Below are positions 43,515 through 51,512 of a DNA stretch of 64,000 bases, in pieces (positions within the stretch are counted from its first letter, which is position 1; each line of letters begins with the position of its first letter). Source of the DNA: UBA2943 sp946534895 (GTDB taxonomy: Bacteria; Bacillota; Clostridia; Christensenellales; Aristaeellaceae); contig CAMNDE010000005.1 of NCBI GenBank assembly GCA_946534895.1, forward strand, positions 21,052-85,051, in the 5' to 3' direction. The translations under genes were made by a program, and so were the position numbers. The notes under the pieces are model-generated. The model was given only the letters and a program-made list of their open reading frames with translations, searched no databases and was not told where the DNA came from.

Positions 43515-44309
43515 TCATGAGAGCATCATCCGGTCATTGTCCAGGGCATGTCCGCTCACCATCCGGAACGCTTCCAGAAGTGCGGGCACAGTCATCTTTT
43601 TCCGCTCCTCGCCCTGAATGTCCAGCACCACGTTTCCGCTGTCCATCACCAGGGTACGGTTGCCCAGTTCAAGCGCACTGTGCATGTTATGGGTGATCAT
43701 CATGCAGGTCAGATGATTCTCCCTTACCACCTTCCGGGTCAGCTCCAGCACCTTTTCCGCCGTTGCCGGGTCCAGAGCCGCCGTGTGCTCATCCAGAAGC
43801 AGCAGCTGCGGCATGACGATCGTGCACATGAGCAGGGTGACCGCCTGACGCTGGCCGCCGGAAAGCAGCCCCACCTTGGTCTCCATCCGGTCTTCCAGGC
43901 CCATGCCATATTCGCTCAGCCGTTCCCGGAACAGGTTTTTCTGGGCCCGGGTGGGCGAAAAATGCAGGGCGGAAGCGGTCGTTCTGGAATGCGCAAGAGC
44001 AAGGTTTTCCGCAATGGTCATGCCTGGAGCCGTGCCCACCATGGGATCCTGAAACACACGGCCGATCACCTTGGCCCGCTTATGTTCCTTTAAAAAGGTA
44101 ATATCCTTTCCGTTGAGAACGATCGTGCCTTCGTCCAGCAGGAATGTGCCGCAGATGGCATTGAACAGTGTGGACTTGCCCGCACCGTTGGATCCAATGA
44201 TCGTCACAAAGTCTCCGTCCGGAACGCTCAGATTCAGTCCCTTCAGAGCCGTATGCTCCACCGGCGTACCCCGCCCGAATACTTTGATCGCGTTTTGAAT
44301 CTCAAGCAT
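43515..44309 (-). CDS. ABC transporter ATP-binding protein, TrpZ-type
   Basis: 264 residues. Walker A GSNGAGKST, the Q-loop region VFQDPMVGTAPGMTIAENLAL, signature LLSGGQRQA, Walker B LLLLDEHTAALDP and switch His in MITHNMHSALELG are all present. It energises the permease encoded immediately upstream (8-base overlap). This ATPase class goes with the ABC_sub_bind solute-binding family (TrpX/YtrX-like), used for tryptophan or related uptake in streptococci. It is the last gene of the T-box operon. Confidence 0.9.
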   Translation of the reverse strand: MLEIQNAIKVFGRGTPVEHTALKGLNLSVPDGDFVTIIGSNGAGKSTLFNAICGTFLLDEGTIVLNGKDITFLKEHKRAKVIGRVFQDPMVGTAPGMTIAENLALAHSRTTASALHFSPTRAQKNLFRERLSEYGMGLEDRMETKVGLLSGGQRQAVTLLMCTIVMPQLLLLDEHTAALDPATAEKVLELTRKVVRENHLTCMMITHNMHSALELGNRTLVMDSGNVVLDIQGEERKKMTVPALLEAFRMVSGHALDNDRMMLS

Positions 44310-45201
44310 GGCCGTTCCCTCCTCTGCGCCGCATTCCGGCTTCCGCGATGTACTGCCGGATGGCCGGAATGGACAGAGCCAGCGCCACGATCACCGCGGA
44401 AACCAGCTTCAGCATGAACACATCCAGGGGCGAATACTTCATTGCGTAGGCCATGATCAGACGGTAAATCACCGAACCCACCATGGCCGAAGCAAAGCCC
44501 AGCGTAATCCCGCGGCGTCCGAACACGGCCTCTCCGATAATCACGGAAGCAAGACCCGTGACCAGTGTGCCTGTCCCGGAAGAGATATCCGAGAACCCCT
44601 GATACTGGGCCAGAACGGCGCCTGACAGCGCGATAAACGCATTGGATACGGCAAAGGCGAGAATCTTGCATCCGTCTGTATTGATCGAGGACGCCCGCAC
44701 CATGGTCTCATTGTCGCCCACCGCACGGATGCACATGCCGACATGCGTATGGAAAAAGAGGATCAGCGCAAGCGCCGCAAGGCAGGCAATCGCCAGGGGA
44801 ACCCAGGTCTTCGCGTCATTCTTGGACAGGAACGGAACAATCTTGAACAGTGTATCCACGCGGAGCAGGGATACGTTCACCGCATTCCCCTGTACAAGAA
44901 GATTGATGGAATACAGTCCGCTCATGGTAATAATGCCGGCCAGAATCGGATGGATCTTCATCTTGGTCTGCATCAGGCCGGTCACCGCCCCGGCGCTGGC
45001 CCCGGCCAGCATGGCTGCGGGCAGGGCAAGCACCGGATGCCCGGCATTGGTGCACATGGCCGATACCGCAAGCCCGAACACGAAGCTGCCCTCCGTGGTC
45101 AGGTCCGGAACGGACAGGATCCGGAAGCTGATATAGATGCCGAAGGCCAGAATGGCATAGATCATTCCCTGCTGGAGGGAGTCCACGATCAGTTTCATCA
45201 A
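44302..45201 (-). CDS. ABC transporter permease, TrpY-type
   Basis: 299 residues with about eight hydrophobic segments, related to branched-chain amino-acid-type permeases. Visible family marks are ILAFGIYISFRILSVPDLTTEGSF (near the N-terminus), GAVTGLMQTKMKIHPILAGI, CIRAVGDNETMVRASSI and VIIGEAVFGRRGITLGF. It pairs with the ATPase (overlap) and the binding protein upstream. An 11-bp hairpin lies between it and the binding-protein gene. The solute is not proven. Confidence 0.9.
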   Translation of the reverse strand: MMKLIVDSLQQGMIYAILAFGIYISFRILSVPDLTTEGSFVFGLAVSAMCTNAGHPVLALPAAMLAGASAGAVTGLMQTKMKIHPILAGIITMSGLYSINLLVQGNAVNVSLLRVDTLFKIVPFLSKNDAKTWVPLAIACLAALALILFFHTHVGMCIRAVGDNETMVRASSINTDGCKILAFAVSNAFIALSGAVLAQYQGFSDISSGTGTLVTGLASVIIGEAVFGRRGITLGFASAMVGSVIYRLIMAYAMKYSPLDVFMLKLVSAVIVALALSIPAIRQYIAEAGMRRRGGNGHA

Positions 45202-45214
45202 ATCACCTGCAAAG

Positions 45215-45241
45215 GTCCGGGTGCCTGTGCGGCACCCGGAC
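45215..45241 (-). terminator. Intercistronic hairpin after the binding-protein gene
   Basis: A perfect 11-bp stem (45215-45225 with 45231-45241) and 5-base loop without a T-run. Such hairpins typically protect the upstream binding-protein mRNA and lower expression of the permease. Confidence 0.65.
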
Positions 45242-45264
45242 GGATTCTCTTTTCATGCCTGGTC

Positions 45265-46245
45265 TTACTTGGCGGAGAGCATCTGCACTTCGCCGCTTTC
45301 CGTCAGGCTGGCGGGCAGTTCCAGGCCCAGGGCAGCCAGCGTATCCGCGTTCACGGAAACGATGTCAGCGGGAACCACGACGGCCGGGATCTCACTGACA
45401 GGCGTGCCGGCCAGCACCTTCACCGCGATATCCGCGGTCTGCTCTCCGATGGCCACATCGCTCATGGCAAGCGTGGCCAGACAGCCGGAGAGCACGGTGG
45501 TGGCAGAGCAGGCATAGGTCGGAACGCCGGCATCATTGGCCAGTTCCACCAGTGCTTCCACAGCGGACTGCACTACAGAATCGTTGGCTACAAAGATGGC
45601 GTCCACGCCGGCATCCAGCACCACCTGGGTGGCCATGGACACTTCACCGGAATTGGTAACGGTCTTCTCCACATAGCTGTATCCATTGGCGTCCAGGAAT
45701 GCCTTGGCGCTTTCCATGGCGCTCACCGCATTGACTTCACTGGTGCAGTAGATCAGGCCGAAGGTCTTCACATCCGGGGTGATGGTCAGGCCCAGGGAAA
45801 GAATGTCACCGGAGGGAATCGCATTGCTGGTGCCGGTGGCGTTCATGTCAGGCGTATCCAGGGCAGACATGACCTGGGCCGCCACAGGGTTGGCCACGGA
45901 GCAGAAAATGCAGGGCGTCTCACTCTCCAGGTTCACGAAAGCCTGGGTGGTGGGCGTGGCGATGGTGAACACCAGATCATAGGTGCCGTCATCCATGTCG
46001 CTGCAGATCCGGGCCAGCGTGCCGCCGTCGCCGAACGCGCACTGATAATTGATGGTCAGATTCTTGCCTTCCACGTATCCGGCTTTCTCAAGCCCGGAGA
46101 TAATGCCGCTCTTCATGTCAAGGAACGCACCGTTTTCCACCAGCAGCACAAGGCCCACCTTGTACTGTCTGTCTTCAGCGTGGGAAAGTGTCACAAGGCT
46201 CATCACAAGAGCCAGGGCCAGGATCAGGGCAGTCAGCTTCTTCAT
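45265..46245 (-). CDS. ABC substrate-binding protein, TrpX/ABC_sub_bind family
   Basis: 326 residues. A Sec signal (MKKLTALILALALVMSLVTL then SHAED) lacks a lipobox Cys. The mature part is a two-lobed periplasmic-binding fold of the ABC_sub_bind type: KSGIISGLEKAGYVEGKNL, DLVFTIATPTTQAF, VANPVAAQVM and VDAIFVANDSVVQSAVEAL. Family members bind tryptophan or other small amines and amino acids. GAGGAGG lies 8 bases before the ATG at 46245. It follows the dehydrogenase gene by 13 bases in the T-box operon. Confidence 0.88.
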   Translation of the reverse strand: MKKLTALILALALVMSLVTLSHAEDRQYKVGLVLLVENGAFLDMKSGIISGLEKAGYVEGKNLTINYQCAFGDGGTLARICSDMDDGTYDLVFTIATPTTQAFVNLESETPCIFCSVANPVAAQVMSALDTPDMNATGTSNAIPSGDILSLGLTITPDVKTFGLIYCTSEVNAVSAMESAKAFLDANGYSYVEKTVTNSGEVSMATQVVLDAGVDAIFVANDSVVQSAVEALVELANDAGVPTYACSATTVLSGCLATLAMSDVAIGEQTADIAVKVLAGTPVSEIPAVVVPADIVSVNADTLAALGLELPASLTESGEVQMLSAK

Positions 46246-46258
46246 AACTGTATCCTCC

Positions 46259-47365
46259 TCATTCTGATTGTTCTTCAAGTTCGGCAAACGCTTTTTCCAG
46301 CATTTCCAGGGTAACGGGATAGGGATTGTGATCAATATCATGCATCTTAAGCACCTGGGGAAGCACTCTGGGAAGATCCGCGGCGCTCACCCCGATATCG
46401 GCAAGCCTGGTCGGCAGGCTCACCGAGCGATTGAAAGCAAGCATGGTGTCAAACATGTCCTTCCGGCCGTCCACCAGAAGAAGCGCCAGAACACCGAAGC
46501 CCACCACTTCCCCGTGCAGATGCTCCCGCTCGACCGGGAGATCCGGGAAAGAAGTCAGCGCGTAGAAGATGGCATGGGCAAGTCCTGTATTGTAGTCGAT
46601 GATATGGTCCGCTGTGAGCAGAATGGAAGCAATGGCCGTGTTCACAATGATGGTCAGGATCACCTGTTCCAGTTCATCGGAAACTTTTCCGGCGCGATGA
46701 TCTTCCATGGCCTTTTTCCCAAAGGAAAGCAGCGGGTCCAGGCACATCCGGCTCACGGAAACGCCCAGCGCATGATAATGATTCAGCTCATCCCCCCTTG
46801 ATGACATGGTTGATTCAAAATATTTGGCATAGGTGTCGCCGAGACCCGCCCACAGATAGCGGCAGGGAGCCGCGGCAATCACCGGAGTATAGATGAAGGT
46901 ATGCGCCGGAGGCGCGGGAAGGAAGCAGGGGCCGGCAAAGGACCCGTCGGGATGATAGAGAATGGACACGGCCGTACAGGCGGCGCATGTGCTGGCAATG
47001 GTCGGAAACGCGATCACTTTCCTGCCGGTCTCCATGCCCAGCACCTTGCAGGTGTCCAGCGCCTTTCCGCCGCCCACTGCAAAGATCATGTCCGCTTTCT
47101 GCACCGCAGAGTCCGCTTTCAGGCTTTCAATGTTTTCCCGGGAGGCTTCGCCGCCGTACCATCGGAAATCCAGGATGTGCACCGCAGGCTCTGCGGCTTT
47201 GCGCAGCGCATCCCCGATGGCCGCCATGGCCCTGTGCCCACCGATGACCACGGCGGTCTTCCCCAGGGCACCGGCCACTTCGCCAAGACGGTCCAGCACA
47301 TGCTCGCCCACGGACCAGGACGGAAGCGTGATACTGTAGTCCTTCATGCTCGGAATCCGGCTCAT
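46259..47365 (-). CDS. Iron-containing/glycerol dehydrogenase-like oxidoreductase
   Basis: 368 residues of the GldA/dehydroquinate-synthase superfamily. The NAD-binding region is MIFAVGGGKALDTCKVLG and PTIASTCAACTAVSILY. Metal ligands are Asp in GLGDTYAKY, His in GLAHAIFYAL and His in EHLHGEVVGFGV. It likely oxidises a small polyol or reduces a ketone, or may act as a sugar-phosphate dehydrogenase. Its ATG overlaps the Dabb stop (ATGA). Its placement between a T-box and an amino-acid-type ABC transporter is unusual. Substrate unknown. Confidence 0.85.
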   Translation of the reverse strand: MSRIPSMKDYSITLPSWSVGEHVLDRLGEVAGALGKTAVVIGGHRAMAAIGDALRKAAEPAVHILDFRWYGGEASRENIESLKADSAVQKADMIFAVGGGKALDTCKVLGMETGRKVIAFPTIASTCAACTAVSILYHPDGSFAGPCFLPAPPAHTFIYTPVIAAAPCRYLWAGLGDTYAKYFESTMSSRGDELNHYHALGVSVSRMCLDPLLSFGKKAMEDHRAGKVSDELEQVILTIIVNTAIASILLTADHIIDYNTGLAHAIFYALTSFPDLPVEREHLHGEVVGFGVLALLLVDGRKDMFDTMLAFNRSVSLPTRLADIGVSAADLPRVLPQVLKMHDIDHNPYPVTLEMLEKAFAELEEQSE

Positions 47366-47664
47366 GGCATTTCCTCCTCACTGTCAAACATGGCAATCCG
47401 CTCCACCACGGGATTGTACTTTTCTGAAATCCCCACATGCAGCGGATGCTTCAGATACTTCGGAAGCGAAGAAGCGTCCCGCAGCTTCATCTCCACCATG
47501 ACATCCATGTTCATGGGGCGGGACACCACATTGCGCAGAACGCGCACTTTCAGGATTTCCTCCGGAAGCGCTGCCTTCAGGGCTTCAAAGGTTTCCCGGT
47601 ACTCCTGTTCCGCTGCCGCATCAAAGCAGCCGTCCCTGAGCTTCATCATCACGATATGCCGCAT
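47362..47664 (-). CDS. Dabb-domain (stress-responsive alpha/beta barrel) protein
   Basis: 100 residues. The fold marks are MRHIVMMKLRDG at the N-terminus and ILKVRVLRNVVSRPMNMDVMVEM in the middle. YLKHPLHVGISEKY follows, with the conserved His-Pro-Hxx dimer-interface motif. Dabb proteins form dimeric ferredoxin-like barrels; roles are mostly unknown, some are enzymes. GAAGGAGG precedes the ATG. It is the first gene after the T-box leader. Confidence 0.88.
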   Translation of the reverse strand: MRHIVMMKLRDGCFDAAAEQEYRETFEALKAALPEEILKVRVLRNVVSRPMNMDVMVEMKLRDASSLPKYLKHPLHVGISEKYNPVVERIAMFDSEEEMP

Positions 47665-47691
47665 GTTTCTTCCTCCTTCGCCCGTTTACAC

Positions 47692-47720
47692 AAAAAGCCC
47701 CGTCCGCAAAGGACAGGGCT
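47692..47720 (-). terminator. T-box-controlled terminator
   Basis: A 10-bp stem with one wobble pair and a GC-rich base is followed by TTTTT on the minus strand, 28 bases before the Dabb start. Confidence 0.88.
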
Positions 47721-47957
47721 GTTATTCCTGTGGTACCACCTTCATTAATCCCGCTTAAGGGGATTCACTCGTCGGGATGCAATCACATCCTCTGCTCTTC
47801 ACGCGAGCTCACGGTCAGGCTACAGGGACAGGTCCGTTCGCCGTTCCCTCCGTGGTCCATTTGCCATCCCGCTTCCGTCCGGGCTTCCATCATCCCCGGC
47901 TTGCTGTGCGTGCGCTGAAGGTTTGATCTCCACGTCATCGGTTTGTCTATGAGGTTG
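47692..47957 (-). promoter_or_regulatory. T-box riboswitch (tRNA-sensing leader)
   Basis: On the minus strand the T-box core AATGAAGGTGGTACCAC lies at 47730-47746. A terminator hairpin with T-run follows (47692-47720; GCAAA loop). A 266-base leader precedes it. It includes a Stem I distal loop (CCGGG...CCCGG around 47879-47900) and a Stem III-like hairpin near 47768-47790. Uncharged tRNA pairing should favour the antiterminator and switch on the Dabb-dehydrogenase-ABC operon. The specifier triplet is probably in AAATGGAC at 47855-47862: ATG (Met) or, one base on, TGG (Trp). The T-box variable base is U, which fits an A discriminator best (Met), and G only by wobble (Trp). Confidence 0.88.
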
Positions 47958-47962
47958 AGGGA

Positions 47963-47991
47963 ATGGTAGCAAATGCTCCCAGAAACGTCAA
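47963..47991 (-). promoter_or_regulatory. Promoter of the T-box operon
   Basis: On the minus strand TTGACG (47986-47991), 17 bases and TACCAT (47963-47968). It points into the T-box leader. Its -35 lies about 40 bases from the truncated oppA-like remnant on the other strand. Confidence 0.75.
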
Positions 47992-48029
47992 GACTGAAAA
48001 TTGTATTTCTCCTGTTTTTCCACCCCGCC

Positions 48030-48596
48030 TTCACCAACTTCCCGTCCATTGAATACCTGTACAACACCAATGAAGGCCACAAGCTGATCGGCGAATACCT
48101 GCAGAGCGTGGTTTCCGGTGTCGGCGTGACCATGAACCTGACCAACCAGGAATGGAACACCTTCCTGAACACCCGCAAGAACGGCGACTACACCGTGGCC
48201 CGCAACGGCTGGCTGGCCGACTGCAACGATCCCATTTCCTTCCTGGATATGTGGGTTTCCGGCTCCGGCAACAATGACTCCCAGTTCGGCAAGGGCGAGC
48301 ACGGCGAACTGAAGATGTTCTCCATCGACCTGACCCCCTACGGCGTGGACCTGAAGGTGGAAAACGGCACCTGGGCTGAGACCTATGACGCCGCCATCGC
48401 CGCCATCAAGACCTGCACAGACAAGACGGCCCGCTACGGCATGATGCATGCCGCAGAAGACCTGCTCATGAGCACCGGCGCCATCACCCCCCTGTACTTC
48501 TACACGGATATCTATATGCTGTCCAAGGACGTGCATGGGTTCTTCGCCAATCCTCTGGGCTACAAGTACTTCATGTACTGCACCGTGGGTGAATAA
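48030..48596 (+). pseudogene. 3' remnant of an oligopeptide-binding protein gene (OppA/SBP_bac_5)
   Basis: About 188 codons give the C-terminal part of an extracellular peptide-binding protein: IEYLYNTNEGHKLIGEYLQS, TNQEWNTFLNTRKNGDY, WLADCNDPISFLDMWVSGSG, and the final ITPLYFYTDIYML ... PLGYKYFMYCT. Full-length relatives are about 540-600 residues, so two thirds of the gene, including signal peptide and start, are missing. The frame upstream of 48030 runs into the T-box promoter and reads nonsense. A strong terminator follows the stop. It is probably a deletion remnant and not expressed from its own promoter. Confidence 0.85.
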
Positions 48597-48616
48597 TCCC
48601 ATTCCATGCAGCGCAC

Positions 48617-48655
48617 GGGAGGGAGAAGCCGTTTCGGCTTCCCCCTCCCTTTTTC
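48617..48655 (+). terminator. Terminator of the oppA-like remnant
   Basis: A 14-bp stem with one mismatch (48617-48630 with 48636-48649), 5-base loop and a T-run. Confidence 0.9.
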
Positions 48656-48680
48656 GTGGAATCCTTTCCATCTGCACAGG

Positions 48681-48712
48681 AAAAGGACCACCTTCCCCCG
48701 GGAAAGCGGTCC
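48681..48712 (-). terminator. Terminator of the thioredoxin-fold lipoprotein gene
   Basis: On the minus strand GGACC/GGTCC and an inner TTCCC/GGGAA pairing form a hairpin followed by TTTT. It starts 21 bases past the stop at 48733. Confidence 0.65.
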
Positions 48713-48732
48713 GTCATTTTCCATGAAAAGGT

Positions 48733-50409
48733 TCACTCGGCGGCATCCAGGACGAATTCCATGTCCCCGCCGTTTCTGGCTGTATAGCGCACGGTGTTCA
48801 TATCAAAGGCATAGCCTTCCGGAATCTCCACCAGCTGCACATGATAGATGCCGGGTTCCATTTCCGCGCTGGCCACGCCGTCTTCCGCGCTTGTCAGGGT
48901 GGAGCAGTTCGTGTCCGTGCACAGATTCACGCGCACGCCCGCCACCGCCCGGCCCTCCGCATCCACAAAGCGGAAGGAATACCAGGCTGTCTCCTTTTCC
49001 GCTGCCGCCTGGGCTGTCGGTTCCAGGGTGTATTTCTCCCCGGCCATCGCCTCTTCCAGGCTTGCCTCAGACAGCACGCAGGCCGCCGCACACGCATAGC
49101 CCTCTTCTGCGGAGGGATACAGCAGAATAAAGGCGGTTTCCTGATCCCGCATGTCCTGCGTCACCGGAATCTCCGCCGTGAAATGGACATGGTCCTGCGT
49201 CTGCATGCAGGATGTGGACAGGAACCGTTCCCCGGCAGTGATCACAAGCGCTTCCTCGTCCATCCCCTGGCCCAGGGTAAACTCCACCTCCAGGGTGTCG
49301 TCTTCCACCAGATAGACATCCATTCTGTCCTGGAACAGGCCTTCCTTTTCCGGCAGAACCCGCAGCGTTCCGGGTGTGATCACCCGGATGCCGGCCTGTT
49401 CCGTCCGCTCCGGCACGTCCTCTGTCTCTGCCTTTGCAAGGCACGCGCCTGAATACCAGACACTGTCCCGGCCCTCAGCGCCATAGTGCAGCTTCCGGTA
49501 TGTGAGCATCACCTCATGCTCCCCGGCTTCCAGCGGATACACCACCCTGTGCCAGTCCCGCTCACCGCTGAACACGCGGACCACTGTGCCGTCCACGATC
49601 AGCTGGCCCACATCCAGACCGCCCAGGCTGGAGGAGCGCACGTCCACGCAGAACGCCTCACCCTCCGAGGAAGTAAGCACGGTTCTCACGGCGCTCAGTG
49701 TGTCATCCTCGCCGCCGTTGGAGCTGCACACGCCGGTGCGCGTACCGTCCTCAAACACCTGCATGGGCCAGGTGTGCGCATCGTCCGGGTTGGCAAACAC
49801 AAGGCTGCTGCCCTCCGCGTTCAGTGCCCTGCTCAGGGCATCCCCGGTCTCACCTGCCGCCGTAACCTGTGCGGCCGGGGGTTCCGTATAGACCACAGAC
49901 TCCGTATACCCGTCCGAAGTGAGGGCACTGAGGAGGTTCTTCAGTTCCGAGGAGCGCTGGAATGCGCCCGTCTGCTCATAGGCGATCTTTCCGAAGCGGT
50001 CCACCACCAGCGTCACGGGAATGCCGCCCCTGACATACATGGCCCCCAGCCCGGCCGTGTCCCTGCCCATGGGGAAGTTCAGCCCCAGCGACTGCTGGAC
50101 GGACCGGATCTGGGCGTCCCCGTCCTTGGCCTCCACCGTCAGCGCGATGAACTGCACATCCTCGCCAAACTGCTCGTAGGCTTCCTGAAACAGCGGAAAC
50201 TCCTCTATGCAGTAACCACACCAGGAGGCCCAGAAATTGACCACCACTGCCTTTTTCTCCGCCAGCGCACCGCTCAGGCTCACTGTGCCCTGGGTGGTCT
50301 CCACAGTGAAGTCCGGCATCTCCGTTCCCGCGAACACGGCTCCCAGGGCATGCGGCGTGCACGCCAGGAGCAGCAGGCACAGTATCATGCAGATCAGATG
50401 TTTACGCAT
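48733..50409 (-). CDS. TlpA/ResA-like thioredoxin-fold lipoprotein with large C-terminal beta region
   Basis: 558 residues. A signal segment (MRKHLICMILCLLLLAC) ends in an LLAC lipobox; an alternative signal-peptidase-I site follows at ALGA. Residues about 25-165 are a TlpA-type thioredoxin domain with WASWCGYCIEEFP (CxxC = CGYC) and the cis-Pro in GGIPVTLVVD. The next roughly 290 residues look like beta-sandwiches (NPDDAHTWPMQVFEDG, EAGEHEVMLTYRKL). The last about 90 resemble an SpaA/Cna-B-like domain (VDAEGRAVAGVRVNL, EPGIYHVQLVEIPEGY). It likely handles disulfides outside the membrane. GGAGA lies before the ATG. It is monocistronic. Confidence 0.85.
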   Translation of the reverse strand: MRKHLICMILCLLLLACTPHALGAVFAGTEMPDFTVETTQGTVSLSGALAEKKAVVVNFWASWCGYCIEEFPLFQEAYEQFGEDVQFIALTVEAKDGDAQIRSVQQSLGLNFPMGRDTAGLGAMYVRGGIPVTLVVDRFGKIAYEQTGAFQRSSELKNLLSALTSDGYTESVVYTEPPAAQVTAAGETGDALSRALNAEGSSLVFANPDDAHTWPMQVFEDGTRTGVCSSNGGEDDTLSAVRTVLTSSEGEAFCVDVRSSSLGGLDVGQLIVDGTVVRVFSGERDWHRVVYPLEAGEHEVMLTYRKLHYGAEGRDSVWYSGACLAKAETEDVPERTEQAGIRVITPGTLRVLPEKEGLFQDRMDVYLVEDDTLEVEFTLGQGMDEEALVITAGERFLSTSCMQTQDHVHFTAEIPVTQDMRDQETAFILLYPSAEEGYACAAACVLSEASLEEAMAGEKYTLEPTAQAAAEKETAWYSFRFVDAEGRAVAGVRVNLCTDTNCSTLTSAEDGVASAEMEPGIYHVQLVEIPEGYAFDMNTVRYTARNGGDMEFVLDAAE

Positions 50410-50558
50410 TGTATTTTCTCCATTTCCTGAATTGATTCACCAGCATATGTCCTCATATGTCTGCCATGCATCGCAGCCAGAGACGGCGCAGACCGTCCGA
50501 AATCCGTTCTGTGTCTGAGTTCAGCCGTCTGGAATGACAGCGGTGGAACCCTGTCGTG

Positions 50559-51065
50559 TCAGTTTCCGGTTCCGTCAAAGACTTTGTTTTCCACATACGT
50601 CATCATGGCGTTGTTTCTCCATGCGTGTGCCAAAGCTATAAGCAGCGGAGTAATGGAAACCGGTACAACGCTTTTGGCTGCAATACCGCAGACAGGCACT
50701 GCCAGGATACAGATCCCGACAAATATCATAACTGCAGTGTGCTCTTTCAGCCACTTTCTTTTGAAGAACTCTGCTCTTTCCTTTACTGAGAAGCAGCTGG
50801 ATCGTATCGCCTGCTTCAGGTTTTCCTCCGCTGCCTCCTTGTAGTCTGCGTCATTCAGTCTTTTTCCGCTGAGAATCTCATTCATGCTTACGCCAAAAAG
50901 CTCTCCCAAAGCCAGGAGCGCATCCGCGGGCGGAAGGTATACGCCTGTTTCCCACCGGGAAACGGTCTTATTGGTCACTCCGATTTTTTCTCCGAGCTGC
51001 TCCTGGGTAAGGCCCCGTTCTTTTCGCATATCTGCTATGAATTTTCCGATGTTTCTCAGATCCAT
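50559..51065 (-). CDS. XRE-family regulator with membrane segments
   Basis: 168 residues. An N-terminal helix-turn-helix (IGKFIADMRKERGLTQEQLG, then TNKTVSRWETGVYLPPADAL) is followed by a helical linker and two hydrophobic segments (TAVMIFVGICILAVPVCGIA, VPVSITPLLIALAHA). This tethers the DNA-binding domain to the membrane. The layout is common in Clostridia and often controls a neighbouring gene in response to envelope signals; the target here is unknown. The ATG at 51065 has GGAGGTGA upstream; the longer frame adds eight codons. The 149-base gap to the next gene (50410-50558) holds only a small GACGG/CCGTC stem. Confidence 0.85.
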   Translation of the reverse strand: MDLRNIGKFIADMRKERGLTQEQLGEKIGVTNKTVSRWETGVYLPPADALLALGELFGVSMNEILSGKRLNDADYKEAAEENLKQAIRSSCFSVKERAEFFKRKWLKEHTAVMIFVGICILAVPVCGIAAKSVVPVSITPLLIALAHAWRNNAMMTYVENKVFDGTGN

Positions 51066-51408
51066 GGATCTCACCTCCTGAAAGAACATACCAGATGTAC
51101 TTCAAATTGTCTTTACCATAAACAGCGAAACGCTGGACATTGCTGAAGAATGTGGTCACAGATGCTGATGGATGCCCATGGGACACATGTGTACCATATG
51201 CGTTTTTCCCCGGTCTGTCAATCTGTCCCTCCGGATGCAGCGTCCTGATTTTCCATGCCGCACAGGCTGCTCTGTTCTGAAACCGGTTTCAGAAATACAG
51301 GAAAAATGCATCCGGCCCCAGACCGGCCTGCCCGGCATTTCCTTTATATTTCCCACGTTTTTTCCTCCATTTTGGACATGCCTTTCCGTCCCGAACCCGG
51401 GCCGGAGA
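51066..51408. other. Intergenic region upstream of the sugar ABC operon, no gene seen
   Basis: About 340 bases separate the divergent XRE gene and the sugar operon promoter. Apart from the cre-like palindrome at 51278-51293 I see no gene, clear second promoter or RNA structure. Short open frames here have no ribosome site. Confidence 0.6.
51278..51293. promoter_or_regulatory. cre-like / LacI-family operator palindrome
   Basis: CTGAAACCGGTTTCAG is a perfect 16-base palindrome with central CG. Its core fits the CcpA cre pattern TGNAANCGNWNNCA. It lies 116 bases before the -35 of the sugar operon. CcpA repression or a local LacI-type regulator are both possible. Confidence 0.55.
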
Positions 51409-51436
51409 TTGACAATTGTATCCCGCAAGGTAAAAT
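51409..51436 (+). promoter_or_regulatory. Promoter of the carbohydrate ABC operon, inside an inverted repeat
   Basis: TTGACA (51409-51414), 16 bases and TAAAAT (51431-51436). A 14-base inverted repeat with one mismatch (51411-51424 and 51438-51451; GACAATTGTATCCC/GGGATGCAATTGTC) brackets the -10. It is a candidate operator. Confidence 0.75.
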
Positions 51437-51512
51437 AGGGATGCAATTGTCCCTTTTCAAAACCGGAATGGTTTGCCTCTCACGCACGTCCCCGCAGAAG
51501 GAGTGATCATAT

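Noticed and set aside
44743..46314. 523-codon plus-strand frame opposite the ABC binding protein and permease
   Set aside because: Crosses two real genes and an intercistronic hairpin; Gly/His-rich shadow.
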